Source of the DNA: Coprinopsis marcescibilis
Lineage: Eukaryota; Basidiomycota; Agaricomycetes; Agaricales; Psathyrellaceae
DNA: 64,000 nt
Direction of reading: 5' to 3'
NCBI GenBank assembly: GCA_004369085.1
Contig: ML210147.1
Span: forward strand, 1,116,001 to 1,180,000
The position numbers and the translations under genes are program-made. Of this stretch, positions 44,624-56,115 are shown one piece after another. Within the stretch, counting starts at the first letter, position 1; each line of letters starts with the position of its first letter. The notes under the pieces are model-generated. The model ran no database searches and had not been told where the DNA came from. It saw only the letters and a list, made by a program, of their open reading frames with translations.

Positions 44624-47600
44624 ATGGCAGACGTGCAAGAACCCCTGCCTGTGTTGATTACCGGCCAAATCCAAGACGCAGTTGCTGAGCCGCCGACGAG
44701 ACCGGAACCAGTTACCCAGCTGGCAGTCACAGAGCGCATTGAGCTGGCGAGCGTCAATATGTCCGACTTGCTCGAAGAATCACCAGCCCCAGTAGAGGAC
44801 AGCGTACAGGACGACGCGGAGAGCGCCGAGGACGAGGACACCCCATTCGATCCGGAACTCTTCCCATTCCATACAGAGGTCTTTTCTGTAGCTCGTGGTA
44901 TGTCCAAACTCGTTCACTATGGTAGACTCTGAGTCTTAACGGTTTCGGTGATCTCTCAGTCCCCAGGCAACAACCTTTCCCGTTCTTTGGCGTCCAAGTT
45001 CCATATTTCGGTGAGTGACGAAACCATACTTTCGAGTGACATAGTCTGACTCGAGATTGTAGATGATCTAGCCCTACGCGAAGTCCTGCCCTTTGCATAT
45101 GAACTTGACTTTGGAGTCGCCTTCTCTGGAAACTTTGTGGTCTGGCAGCCAGAAATCCTCGAAGCAGAGCTCCCTTTCTACACAGTGAACGATGACGACA
45201 TGCCCAAGTTTCTCCTTGGCGGGAACTTTGTGCCCTTTTCTTCCAGCTTTTCTCAAAACGAATTCTCGTGTAGGTTCAATCTCAACCTCAGGAGGTCTCC
45301 GGTCTTTGACCTGTCGTTCAACAGATAACTACCTGCGAGGCCATACCCTCCACATCCTCAGGACAGCCTCTAACTATGTCCCTCTCAAAACTGGCGCACT
45401 GCAACATGTCTTCAAACTTCCGAACGAGATTATCTTGGACATTTTGGAGCTTGTCAGTCCCATGGATCTTCTACACGTTACCAGGGCCAGCAAACCGCTC
45501 CGAGCTCTCTTGCTCTCCAAAGACTCGCTCCATGTCTGGCGGACGGCCTTTGCAACGTTCAGTACTCATCCTCAGAAAGAACTGTGCTTCCCTCTCCCGA
45601 GACTGCGTTCATCGGCTGAAGACCAGCTGCCAACCTACTATCCTCCAGCGAAGTTGGCGGCAATGCTGTACAGTGAACCCAGATGCGATGTGAGCTCGCC
45701 TTTCCTTCTTTTTGTTTTTGGCGCCATCGTGCTGTCGACAATGTATAAATATACTGAAACCCATGACCTTTATCTAGTTCTGCGGAAAACTCGGCGCCTT
45801 GATTGATTTCGCTCTTGAGGAACGCTACTGCAATGACTGTCTAATGGAGATGCTGGAAGAACCCAGCGACCGCTCGGACATCTACGAGGACCTTCCTCGC
45901 CACGACGAGGTCATCTGGGAACTCCTGGTCCCAAGCTTCAGACAATGTTTGTCGAATGCTTACATCTTTAATTTCTCCAATAGCTGAAATTGTCACAATC
46001 TAGGTGGCCGCTCATATCAATGCCGCTGGAGCGAAGACCCGTCCCTTGCACGATACAGGAAGAAGGACATTGATACCATGAAGGATGAACTCACAAGGTG
46101 GTTCGTCACTATTGACGAAGGGATGATGCCCGACGCTGGCGAGAAGTTTGAACAATGGAAAAAGGAGCTGAAGGACAAGGCCCTGGCAATCAAAGCTGTA
46201 TGTCTATTTGGCCAAGGTTGTCATCGCTCGAGACTCATCCATTCACATAGTATTCCGTTGCTATAAGCGACTGGGCTCTTAGCTTTTATTATAAACGCTA
46301 CCACGATGTGACCGACCGACAACAGGAATTGGCCAAAAAGTAGGCTTCTAGCGTCCCCTGCAGAAGAAACGAATTTAATACCTGCTTATCTTCAGGATCA
46401 CCAAACGTTTGAACAAGATGGGACACGACCCAAGAGACACGGAGGCCGCTGAGAGCGATATTTATTGTGTTTTGCGCTATGCTGATGTGGTCAGACTGAA
46501 GCGGAGGGGTAAGATTGTTCTATCCTTCCTATGAGTACTCGTTAACATTACCCCGCGCCAACAGATTTCGAAACGCATCGAGCGGAATTCGTCGAAAAGG
46601 TTGTCCAATGGAAACACGACAGACTCCAGAAGGAACGCGAAGCCATCGTCTGCAAGAGTTATGATGAATATAGGAGGGCACTCAAGCCAGAGCAATGGCA
46701 GTATCAACCACCTGTGGAGGTTATCAAGGAGGAAAGCCTGTTTAACCAGTTCATTGCCCAAGATGTCGACAAGGATCCCAAAGAACTTTCTCCCGATGCT
46801 GTGGCCCAAATCCCAAAACTTGCCAAGGATTGGGTCCGCCTTCAACGAATCTCAATCTATGAAATGCTTCCGGGTGCGCAGTTGCCAGTGCCTCCGGAAG
46901 TCACAGTAGAGGAGGGCCTCAGTATCGCCGAACTCGAGGCAAAACACAAGGCTAGCCAGGAGGAGTATGACCAAACGGTTGACACCCTCATAAATTCGCG
47001 CATGCGGTTGGCGACGGCCGTCTTCTCTTGCAGTCGCTGCAAGTTTGCACGGCATTCTGCAAAAGCCATAATTGGGTGGGAGTCTGTATGTGCGCATATG
47101 TGTGGGAGCTGGCCAAAGGCGTTCCACACGAATTGGGAATTTTGTTCTGTTGGGTATGCTGCGGCTGCGTCCATCATCCGCATGCTTGGGCTTGATCCAG
47201 AGATTGCCACTCCGGAGGAGGTCGACGCAGTTGATGCCAGATTCTTCTGCTTCAACTGCCCTGTGACGCTTCATAGGAAGTTGCGGGGGAGGAAGGTGTA
47301 CACTTGGAGAGAATGTGTAAGTCGTTGCGAGGTTTTCGAGCCATTTGGCATATGCTAACCTCGAGTTCTTTCATATAAGGTTACCCATGCAGTGGACAAG
47401 GAAGAGGATCATACACATGCTTCGCCAGCATGGGTGCGGCTCTCGCAGGATGCGACAACGTTTTCCAAGGCACACGAACTTCCATTTCCCAACCCTCAGA
47501 AGCCCAACTGGGGTTGCAACCACTGCTCGGAACACTTTGATGTTGCTGTTCGACGTAAGGAAGCTATCAAGCATGTCAAAACTGTGTAAGCGACCTTTAT

Positions 47601-47845
47601 TTTCAGTTGGCTTTCTAACGATTCCTGACATAAACACCAGGCATTCAATTGAGGTTCCTGTTCATGGCGTTGATTTCATCGACTTTAAGCACCGATTCGA
47701 GACGGGTGGTGCTTACCGCACTCGCCACACATTTCACTACAGCATCGAGCCAGCATGCCAGCTTGTATGCAACCTCTGCACTGTTGGAAAGGTGAAAAGG
47801 CTGAGGAATGTGCAAGGGCTTGTACCCCATCTTTTCCACAAGTAG
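44624..47845 (+). CDS. F-box protein with C-terminal zinc-finger-like segment
   Basis: A substrate-receptor candidate for SCF ligases. ATG 44624 (MADVQEPLPVLITGQIQDAV), acidic N-terminus, then an F-box: FKLPNEIILDILELVSPMDL, LHVTRASKPLRALLLSKDSL, HVWRTAF. It is followed by a region usual in mushroom F-box proteins, here with FALEERYCNDCLMEMLEEP, and a long helical part (MKDELTRWFVTIDEGMMPDA, HRAEFVEKVVQWKHDRLQKE). Cysteine pairs appear at FSCSRCKFARH, FFCFNCPVTLH, WGCNHCSEHF, and a C2H2-like end CNLCTVGKVKR...LVPHLFH. Nine or more exons. The stop at 47845 follows directly after the last His-x3-His. Single-gene function cannot be inferred; the target would be recognised by the C-terminal part. 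Confidence 0.75.
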
Positions 47846-48460
47846 GTCCAGTACGTCACGACAGACGCGCCCGATGCTGATCTCTTTGCGTAGGCACGGT
47901 ATCTCCATGCCTTCTTCAGTGAGGGATTACTCCAGAATCGAGCTTTTACACGAATAATTCAGTCACATTCGACCTCAAAAAACGACGCCAAATATCGGAA
48001 ACTTACTCATTCAGCTCAACATATACCCTTGTCATCCTACTAGCATCTGTATACCAACACCCACGTCATTACCACCGGAATCTACACCCTCCATATACAT
48101 TATTAAAGAATTGTTGTTCACTTCGTGTGATTTCCCTATCGTTCCTCTAGACCTTGCTTTGCTTTTACCAAATCTTTGCTCCATGTTCTACTGCGATGAC
48201 CACTTTGCCGTCCTAAAATGTGCCTCTTTCGAAAGTTTTGTGTATTAGTTCAGAAACTAAACGATGATTCGAGAATATTAGCGAAGAGGAAAAGAAAGAA
48301 ATCAAAAAGAAAATCAAAATCGCTGGCCATCCTCGGAAGCGGACGTCCCCGGGCCGCATGTATAGGATTTTGACATACCCCAACGAGCCTTGCTTTTTGC
48401 TCGCGATATCCTCGTTACCTCTTTCTCCACCCAAAGCGAAACAATCTCCTAGAGACGACG
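47846..48460. other. Intergenic, no gene seen
   Basis: 3' flank of the F-box gene and promoter of the WD40 gene. Short frames only. Confidence 0.5.
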
Positions 48461-49975
48461 ATGCTCGGGGACCCTAATGACTTTGCCTTTCACTTCGAAG
48501 TCGCGAAGACGTACAGCACTCCAGCAACCGTCTCTTCGCTAGCTTTTGGCCACTCATTCCATCTGTATGCAGGATCAGGTTGGTTGGCTGAAGGGTTTTC
48601 ATGGGGTCGTAGCTAAGAGGTTTAAATAGGTGATGGTTCACTGAGAGTGTATGATCTCTCAACCCACAAGGTTATCAAAGCGATACGATCCCTCGGTGAC
48701 GAGGTGTCCTCGATTTTGTGCATGAAGCGCTCGGGATCAGAGCTGCGCGATGCGTGGATTGCGCATGGAACCAAGGTAGGCATCCAGAAACCCAAGCTTC
48801 GATAGACCAAGCCCATAGAAGATGCCTGCAGATTTCTAAATTCCAACTGGACACCCCAAAAATGATTCTATCCCCAGAAGACGCGTTGCAGACCATCCAG
48901 ATTGGGGAGACGGAGGACGACGTGGTGAATGAGGTCAGTCAAGTCCAGGGATCTTCCGACCCTCTTTCCTTGTTCGCCATGTGGATAGCCCCTTACCAAT
49001 ATCAGCAAGCTTGCTTTGCATTACAATAAAACCCACCTTGGACTGGGAACGGATGCTGGGAATATTGTGCTTGTGGACCTCGCGACAGATGAGGTGACGA
49101 AGACGAAGACGAAACATACTAGTGTGCGTATTTCGCTCATTTTCTTCGACATCTACAAGATGTGTAATTGAACGCACGTTCTCTAGATATGCGGTGGTGT
49201 GCAGTTCATTGCGGATAGAGGCCGCGATATCGTTTCTGCGGGATATGACCACAAATTTATGCATCACGATTTTGTCTCGGGAGAGCTCATCTCGGAAATG
49301 ACGCTGGGTATGTCCACAACCCATCTATTGCGGATGTAGAGTGGGAGACTGATAACACCTATTCAACAGTGGCGACTCCAACGGAGTCAAATACCAGTGC
49401 GACCCTCTCGCCGCCGTTTATCATGTCCTTTGGCGTGTCATCTACGGGCGTCATCGTCGGAGGCTCAGCGTGTGGAAGGCTCTGGATCGGTATCGGGGGA
49501 GAAAAACGGCCAAGTCGCAAGAAGACGAAGAGATGGGAGGGACTACGCGAGTCTGAGAGCGCTGGTATCATCGCGGCACAGGGTCCTATCGTTTCAGTGT
49601 ACGTGTTCGCCTTCTCCGAGATATCGAGGCTTTAAAGTCTGATATCCTTTTTATCTATCCAGATACTTCTCTGAGGCCCGTACATTCACAACCTCGACGC
49701 TACTGGGCTTAATCACCCAGTGGGAGATCGTGTACCAGGAGGAAGAGAGGCGCATCCTGCTCAAGATGCTGTGGCAGGGGGAAACGAAGAATCTGGAAAA
49801 GGTCAACAAGCTCATCGCTGACCAGAACCGCATCATCGTTGGCGGATTGACTAAGGATGGCAAGGGTTTGATAGAGGTGTGGCAGAAGGAGCCGCTACCT
49901 GAACCGAAGGAGATCGAGGATGGCCAAGAGCATGTTGAGGTTGAATCTACCATTACGTCTACTACGACTGAGTAG
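48461..49975 (+). CDS. WD40-repeat protein
   Basis: ATG 48461 (MLGDPNDFAFHFEVAKTYST, then PATVSSLAFGHSFHLYAGSG). Weakly conserved WD blades follow through several small exons: GDGSLRVYDLSTHKVIK, AGNIVLVDLATDEVTK, GGVQFIADRGRDIVSAGYDH, GVIVGGSACGRLWIGIG (followed by a basic loop RPSRKKTKRWEG), TSTLLGLITQWEIVY, and a final segment KNLEKVNKLIADQNRIIVGG with a Glu/Thr-rich tail. Layout suggests a single seven-bladed propeller without other domains. I cannot assign a complex; animal WDR53-like proteins are one comparison. The last 14 bases overlap the stop end of the convergent gene on the minus strand. Confidence 0.75.
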
Positions 49976-50900
49976 GAGAACCACCCCCAGTATTGCTACG
50001 ACTACTGCTAGAGTCATTGCTTTGACGTTGTTCCTCGGACAGCTGTAGTTCGAGTTCAATGATACGTTTTTCGTGGATTGATTTTGTGCGCTTGAGTTTG
50101 GCAAGGTATTCTTCGTCCGAGATTGGGACGATGCCGAAGAGGCCCAAGACGCGATCTTGAAAACTGACGGGCTCAGCTGGTTTGCTAGCCAACGCTTGTT
50201 TTGAGGCCTCGGCTTCTTTTGCTTTTGAAACATAGTTCAAACGTGCCACATTGGCAGAGTTGAAACCGTATTGGAGGCCTACGCATGCAATCGAGGCTAG
50301 AATCCCTCCAGAAAGGACACCTTTCCGGCCAGCTGAGGGATACATAACAGTAGTTAGCACAAGGGGTACAGTGTTCGGGACTGAGAACGCACATTTCCAC
50401 CCCCGGATGAGACCACCGGTGATTGCACCACTGATTCCACTGTCCAGAATGTTCTGCCACCGCAGCTCTGACATTGACCGAGGAGAAGTGGGGTCAAGTG
50501 GTGAGGCAAGGCCTAGTTCCTCTCTGCGCCTGGCATATTGCGGCCATGGAGCATTATGCACGAGCATTGGGCTGACAATGAACTCGCGTATGCCTGTAAA
50601 GATTAAAGCAGAATGAGAGAGCGAGCGGGGACCTAGAAGGCACTGGAGTCGCACCGAAAAAGGTGACAGCGGTCATCCCAGCATTGAAGGCTGCAAAGCC
50701 AGCTGCTACTGTTGGCAGAGGTCTGCCGAGTAAGGCGCCGTATGCACCGACAGTGAGTGCACTAGCTGCGGCTACGGAGGAAGCAGAATAGTCAGGACGG
50801 GTTCGGTATAGTTGGGCATTAGGTTAAGGACGGACTTGCATGTTGTTAACGTCCCGTATATAACTGTCCATGGTGCAGATGGGTCCATATAAGCGAGCGA
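49962..50900 (-). CDS. Small membrane protein, Tim17/Tmem-like fungal family
   Basis: Read from the minus strand: AAASALTVGAYGALLGRPLP, TVAAGFAAFNAGMTAVTFFG, IREFIVSPMLVHNAPWPQYA, then ILDSGISGAITGGLIRGWKS and GRKGVLSGGILASIACVGLQ. Glycine-rich hydrophobic segments with GxxxG spacing resemble Tim17-type four-helix membrane proteins. A soluble, charged C-terminus follows (EYLAKLKRTKSIHEKRIIEL). Introns at about 50591-50655 and 50331-50393. The first exon is unresolved: an ATG at 50873 (MDSYIRDVNN) or one in another frame could start it, but no donor I could find restores frame cleanly. Mitochondrial localisation is an inference from the family resemblance. Confidence 0.65.
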
Positions 50901-51084
50901 AGGTGGGGGTGGTGGTGTCGGAAAGCGAGAAAAGGCTCTTGACGTCGCGTAACGAGTCGCGCTCGCTGTCAAATAAACATGGACAAACGCGACTGTGCTT
51001 GATCATCTGAGTGTGCACTGTACCTCCGTCCTGAGAGTCCCTCAAACAAATTCTGCCTGGCCGGCAGTATAGCGACGATATAGT

Positions 51085-51868
51085 ATGCCACCAATGTGTT
51101 GAAATCTCTCTTGCGATGTCTTGACTCGCCGCTAACTTTTGTTTCTGTGCAGACGAGACAAGTTTACGATCCACTCAAAGGCTATTGTATGCCAAGATGT
51201 TGAGCTGAAGGGAGATATTACCATTGGCGCAGGTACGCCATCCATTTGGTCGCTCTATCACTAGGCTTTCGACTAAAGGGCTCCTGTTTGTGCGAATCCA
51301 GGAACAATTGTCCACCCCAAAGTTACAATCTTTGCGATTGCTGGACCCATTGTCATTGGCTCTGGATGCATCATTGAGGAAGCTGCAATAATTGTGAACA
51401 GGTACTCGGCCAGGTCTACAAGATCTCTGCATTTGTGCTCATAGCTCTTTGAACTTCAGGAGGAAAGAAGTAATGCGGATAGGGGACGAGAACCTGTTCG
51501 AAATCGGCTGTCGTGCGTGCCCTTCACTTCATTCGCTCTCCCAACTCTAACCTGAACCTCTGCCGGCGTACTTTACAGGCGTTGAATGCCCTAGCATCGG
51601 AGACTACAACACCATCTCAACAAGGGCCCGCGTGCACCACACTGTGCGGATATCCTCATTCTGTGTGATCGGTGCAGGCTGCCTCGTTGTACCTATCGAA
51701 GACGAGGTATTGGAAGACCAGACTGTCGTTTATGGCCCCTCTGCTGAACGGAGGATATGGAGCGGGAATGGAAAGATACAGGAACTGGATTTGAGGAGGA
51801 AGCATGCCGAGTATTTGAAGGAGATGCTACCCAAGTTTAACAGGTTGAGGAGGGGAGAGGGTGCTTGA
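51085..51868 (+). CDS. Dynactin subunit 6 (p27, left-handed beta-helix)
   Basis: A pointed-end subunit of dynactin, which links cargo to dynein. Five exons (51085-51095, 51153-51232, 51302-51401, 51460-51512, 51579-51868) give 178 codons and close the frame. The protein starts MPPIRDKFTIHSKAIVCQDV, continues ELKGDITIGAGTIVHPKVTI, FAIAGPIVIGSGCIIEEAAI, GDENLFEIGCRVECPSIGDY, NTISTRARVHHTVRISSFCV, and ends with a helix (DLRRKHAEYLKEMLPKFN). The repeated hexapeptides are the beta-helix coils. Exon 1 is only 11 nt, chosen because it gives the expected N-terminus and correct phase. Roughly 200 bp from the divergent minus-strand membrane protein gene. Confidence 0.9.
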
Positions 51869-52406
51869 AAGGCGCTGAGTACTGTGGATGCGAACCACTC
51901 CTTGGACAACCCTTTTAAACCATTGCTACTCTTCGGGTCGATGAATTGGCTATCTTTCAGGCCTTTGATTTTTATACTTGCAGAATATAGCTTTACGATA
52001 CAGTGGGGTCGGATGAAGTGCGTGCTAACAACTACAGAGTATTAATGTAGAGGGGTGTAACGTACCGATGTCAAAAATACAGGGTGAATGGTGTCGACTG
52101 GTATACAAAATAACAAGAAGATGGGCGGTAGTAGAGAAGAAGCGAGTGCGCAGGAAGGTAATAGAAAGACGGAAAGCAAAGTCCAAATGTCATGTGTCCA
52201 AACTCAAAGAGATAGATATGCGCGAATACAAGTGATAAATCAATCGTGACAAGAAAGAAAAACAGAAAAGATGGAATGAATGTCGTAAAAGCTCGTGGTA
52301 CGTTCCAAGGGATAGTAGAGTCCGCGTCTTGGCTGCGGTCATGCTGCGATTTGGCTGCGAAGGTGGATACCCGGCAGCAGTCAGTCTTTCGCGCTTTACC
52401 ACCATC
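51869..52406. other. Convergent 3' flanks, no gene seen
   Basis: Between the dynactin gene and the SH3 membrane protein gene, which converge here. Only short frames. Confidence 0.5.
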
Positions 52407-53711
52407 CTAAAACCGTCGTCCTTGAATAACATCGAGGCTGCTGACCCTGCGCGATCTACCACCTAAACCCCGTTGGCCGTTATTAACGTTCTGATTCTGG
52501 AGGTCTACTTTGCCCGAAGAGGCTGAGCCTGAACTGCTGTTGGACTCATCGGCAGTGGCACCGATGGCGGAAACGCACTCCATCGGGACCATACCTTGCT
52601 CCCCTTGAGCATTGGAGCACATTCCCCAGCCGTCGTCAAACTCTGCAATCATGGAGAGCTCCTCGCCGAGCGTGATGCTGAGCTCGTCAGCGAGGGTAGG
52701 GACAAACGTCAAGATGACGGAGACCTTTGAAGAGGCGGATAAGACGGTTGCAGGAGGTCCATATACGTCAGGAATGGAGGCTGTTGTTGCCTGAGGGGGA
52801 GTTGTGGAATTGTTGGTGGGGTTGGGGTTGAATGGGGATGGGACATGTGAACGACTCGAGAAAGGGGGTACGACGGAGGTAGGTGTGGCGTTGAGAGCTT
52901 GTGATGCACTGGCATACGAAGCTGCTTCTGGTCGTGGTGGAACAGGAACAGCCAGGGGCGTCGGGATCGAGAGGGTTCGAACAACCTCTTTTGGGCTGCT
53001 GCGGGTCTTGACGATAGCTGGGGATTGTAGAGGAAGTCCATATCGTATAGATTCCGCAGATTCGGATGTAAAGGAGAAACTCTTCGAGCCTCCCTTTGAT
53101 TCAAGCATCTGGGAAAGTGAGAGAGGGCGCTTGCTGGCCCATTCCTTTCGCAATCTGATTCTTCTGCGAACGTAGCGCCGACGCACGAAGAAGATGATCA
53201 GGGACGCTGCGATGATTATTCCGGCAATCACCAGTCCAATGGTAGCACCAGGCGGCAACCTTCCACGTTGAGAATCAGAGGTATTAGAAAGTGGGGAAGG
53301 GGTCTGCGTGGCGTTGGCATCTCCCCCGTTTCCATTGTTGATCATCGTGGGTATTACCGCAGGAGGGCTTGAGCTGCTTGGGGAGGGTGAGGCCGCAACC
53401 AAGGTTATGACTGAGACAGACGAGCTCGGGTCCCCGTGTTCATCTTGGCTGGCAGTGGCAGGCGTTGGTACTGTACCTGGCGAGGACATGATGGGCATTG
53501 AATGCACTGGAGAATTTGCGGTTCCTGTGTTTGCCACTATACGAGTAGTCGTAATGGTTGCAGGCGACCCAAAAGGATTTCCCCCCATGTCGTAGTACAT
53601 CCCATCGTCATTGCCACTGTCCTCAGGCTCAGGGTGCTGTCTCCCCTGCAAGTTTGGCAGTGTGTCGCCAGGATTGGCTTGTGCTGGTCGTCGCTGGTAT
53701 CTTCTATGCAT
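52407..53711 (-). CDS. Single-pass membrane protein with mucin-like ectodomain and cytoplasmic SH3 domain
   Basis: Single exon, 434 residues from the ATG at 53711 (MHRRYQRRPAQANPGDTLPN). An in-frame ATG at 54008 would add 99 residues that look like leader sequence, so I prefer the internal start. Residues about 30-150 are Ser/Thr/Pro-rich and likely O-glycosylated. One transmembrane helix, ATIGLVIAGIIIAASLIIFF, is followed by a strongly basic VRRRYVRRRIRLRKEW. The cytoplasmic part is Ser/Pro-rich and ends in an SH3 domain: VILTFVPTLADELSITLGEE, LSMIAEFDDGWGMCSNAQGE, QGMVPMECV (ALYDY-like, WG, P-x2-Y/C positions). The layout is like yeast Fus1 or Sho1-type scaffolds, without their exact membrane count. 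Signalling or cell-fusion role is inference. Confidence 0.78.
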   Translation of the reverse strand: MHRRYQRRPAQANPGDTLPNLQGRQHPEPEDSGNDDGMYYDMGGNPFGSPATITTTRIVANTGTANSPVHSMPIMSSPGTVPTPATASQDEHGDPSSSVSVITLVAASPSPSSSSPPAVIPTMINNGNGGDANATQTPSPLSNTSDSQRGRLPPGATIGLVIAGIIIAASLIIFFVRRRYVRRRIRLRKEWASKRPLSLSQMLESKGGSKSFSFTSESAESIRYGLPLQSPAIVKTRSSPKEVVRTLSIPTPLAVPVPPRPEAASYASASQALNATPTSVVPPFSSRSHVPSPFNPNPTNNSTTPPQATTASIPDVYGPPATVLSASSKVSVILTFVPTLADELSITLGEELSMIAEFDDGWGMCSNAQGEQGMVPMECVSAIGATADESNSSSGSASSGKVDLQNQNVNNGQRGLGGRSRRVSSLDVIQGRRF

Positions 53712-54768
53712 TTCTAGAGTCAGGGTATACGGAAAAAAATCGCGCAAAAGACCGGAAATATAGTGAAAGAGTGTCGTAAGGTCGAGTTCAACTCGGACGA
53801 GAGAGGGCTGACAAAAGGAGTCAAGGACAGTATAAACGGATGGTCTGTGGTTTGAAAGAGAAAGAGAATGTGACCAGACCCTAATTGTGAAGCATCCTTG
53901 ACTGTCGAAGTCTCCAGAAGAATAAGAAGATGTTTCTGGGTAAAGTGGCTGACCGTTGTGAATATGACCAGGAACAATAGAAGGCGTCGCGTTCCAAAAA
54001 TAGAACATGCTATTCGGTCACATCGGGGGTGATAATAACCATGCCACTCGTTGCACAATTCTTGGGGAATCTCTTTGAACGCTGCTAAGAGCCCCGTACA
54101 AAAAGCGGGTACACTCTCGAGGATCACCTTGTGTAACACAAGGCGAGAATAATGCTCGGGAGCCCACACTCAACCCACACTGACCTTGTACCATGGCATA
54201 GCCGAAGTGTTGTACTGGATATTAAGGGTGGCTCCGGACTGTTGTCGGTTTATTGGGAAAGACACGTTAGACATCTTGAGGCAACCAGCAACATACTTGA
54301 ATGCGGAAGATTTCTTGGAAGGCACACCCATATAATTGATGACTCAACCTGGCCGGGAAGCCTACTACGGAAGGGTACGTATCTCTAGCCAACCTGATGC
54401 AACCACATCTTCCAGCACTGACACGAATGATCTGCCGTATTGCCCACTTGAAGATGAAACAATTTTTGCCCCTAACAGCTTAGCCAAATGGTGATGTCAT
54501 CAAATCTATTTAAGCGCCCGCAGTTTGCGTTTTAGACGGCGTCGCCGATGTGGTCGAGCCGCGGTTAGTAGGAACTGCCTTAGAGATCCTCTGGTACAGC
54601 AAAAAAGGCAACGGAAAAGTCTCTAGGCTACTCGGGTCGAGAGTTTCTAAATGGAATTTTATTACAAACAGTGCGGGATTTATGAAACGATTCTGACACG
54701 AATACTGTACAAAGAGTGTTGGTAACATCGCATTAGCGAGACGATAGCTCTTCTTAAAACCGGGCATT
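53712..54768. other. 5' flank of the SH3 gene and 3' flank of the DUF3429 gene
   Basis: No separate gene supported. The stretch 53712-54008 is open in the SH3 gene's frame and may be leader sequence. A/T-rich 54600-54760 is probably a 3' UTR. Confidence 0.5.
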
Positions 54769-56115
54769 TTATTTCTGCGCCGGTTCTTCCTTACTCCTGC
54801 GACGAATACGGGTGTAGTGGTCTTCATTTTCGTTCGCAGGTACGGCCTCGATCGGACCAGGGATCATGCCGTGTTTCTGGGGCATACTGGCCCTCCTCTG
54901 TTCCCGCAGGATTTCTAAATCATGCGAGACAAGCCCATGTCCAGCAACAGGGCCGAAATACGAAGTTCCAGCCAAAGATCCAATGATGCTACATTAAGAT
55001 GCGAACTTGTTTGATATCCTGTCTTTCAGAATGATGAGCGGACGTACCAGGTTCCGACCAGAATGGAAAGATAGAACCGGTACTGAGAGTACCATTTAGG
55101 TGCTATAGGAAAATAGTCCGGTGATCAGAAACGCTCGATAAGCTACTAGACTATTCGCGGACTTACCCCAACCAGCCATAGTCGCTTTGGCGTCCACATA
55201 CCACAAACCGGTGAACCCAAGCCACTGCAGACAGAGTGCCTCCATCGGCTGCATTCCAAGTGTGCTCCACGCAACAATCATAGGCACTGTTCCGATCGCC
55301 AACCGGGTGTATCCTTTATGACCACCATATGCCGCCATTTCGAAACCCCAGTGGAGGGCACCTGTCAGAACGGATAAAAGTTTAACAATAATGAAACCGG
55401 ACAGCCTAGTGGGTATAATAACGACTGACCCAAGAAGGACAACATGACAGCTCCGTATGTCACCTGAAAGTTGAGCGCCTGGTCAAGCATAGTCGCCGCA
55501 ACTCCTGGATCCATATTGTGCAACCCAGCGCCAGAAGCAGCGACTTCGGCCTGTCTAGCAAGGTATACAGTCATACCGGATGCTCCAAGATATGGGAGTC
55601 CACCTGCACACATATTTTAATTGTTCAGATCAGATGCTCTGTCACCGGGCACTTAAACCCCACATAGAGAAAACAATTCGGCGTACCAGCTAAACCTAGA
55701 ACGAGAACGGGTTCAGGTACTTGTGATGCAATCTTGCCCGTAATCCCAAACTAGAATGTATAGTGTCTATTAGATCTGGGGGGCAGGAGGAAAGCAGTGG
55801 CAGGCATACGAAGGAATCTCCAGTGTGGTCGGTGACAGAGTCTGATGCCATATTGGCCCCAGCGATGGCTTTCGCGAGATCCGTTGCGGAATTTCCGAGC
55901 TCTTCCTTGACGTTGGTTGCAGCATGCTCGAGTGTCTGACTTCCCGGTCGGCCAGAAACGCTGCTAGCCACCGTTCGTAATTGAATGAAAGTAGGTTTCA
56001 AGTTGGTTGGTGGGCGAAGGAGTGAAGGTGGGCGGATTAGGGGGACTTTGGAAACCTTGAAAGGCGTTTGGCGGAGTAGGCCACTGCGCAGCGTGTATCG
56101 CAAGATGTTGCTCAT
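54769..56115 (-). CDS. Mitochondrial DUF3429/TMEM69-family membrane protein
   Basis: ATG 56115 gives a basic, hydroxylated N-terminus typical of a mitochondrial presequence (MSNILRYTLRSGLLRQTPFK, VSKVPLIRPPSLLR). Exons then encode FFGITGKIASQVPEPVLVLG-like sequence, GLPYLGASGMTVYLARQAEV, NFQVTYGAVMLSFLGALHWG, FEMAAYGGHKGYTRLAIGTV, LGMQPMEALCLQWLGFTGLW, APKWYSQYRFYLSILVGT. The GxPYLGT...YGAxxLSFLGGxHWG pattern with about five transmembrane helices is DUF3429, found in human TMEM69 and in many bacteria. The C-terminus is soluble and basic (TRIRRRSKEEPAQK). Seven short introns. The biochemical role of the family is unknown; localisation is inferred from the presequence. Confidence 0.85.

Noticed and set aside
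53712..54008. Upstream ATG extending the SH3 membrane protein by 99 residues
   Set aside because: The added sequence looks like translated leader, with no signal peptide or domain; kept as 5' flank.
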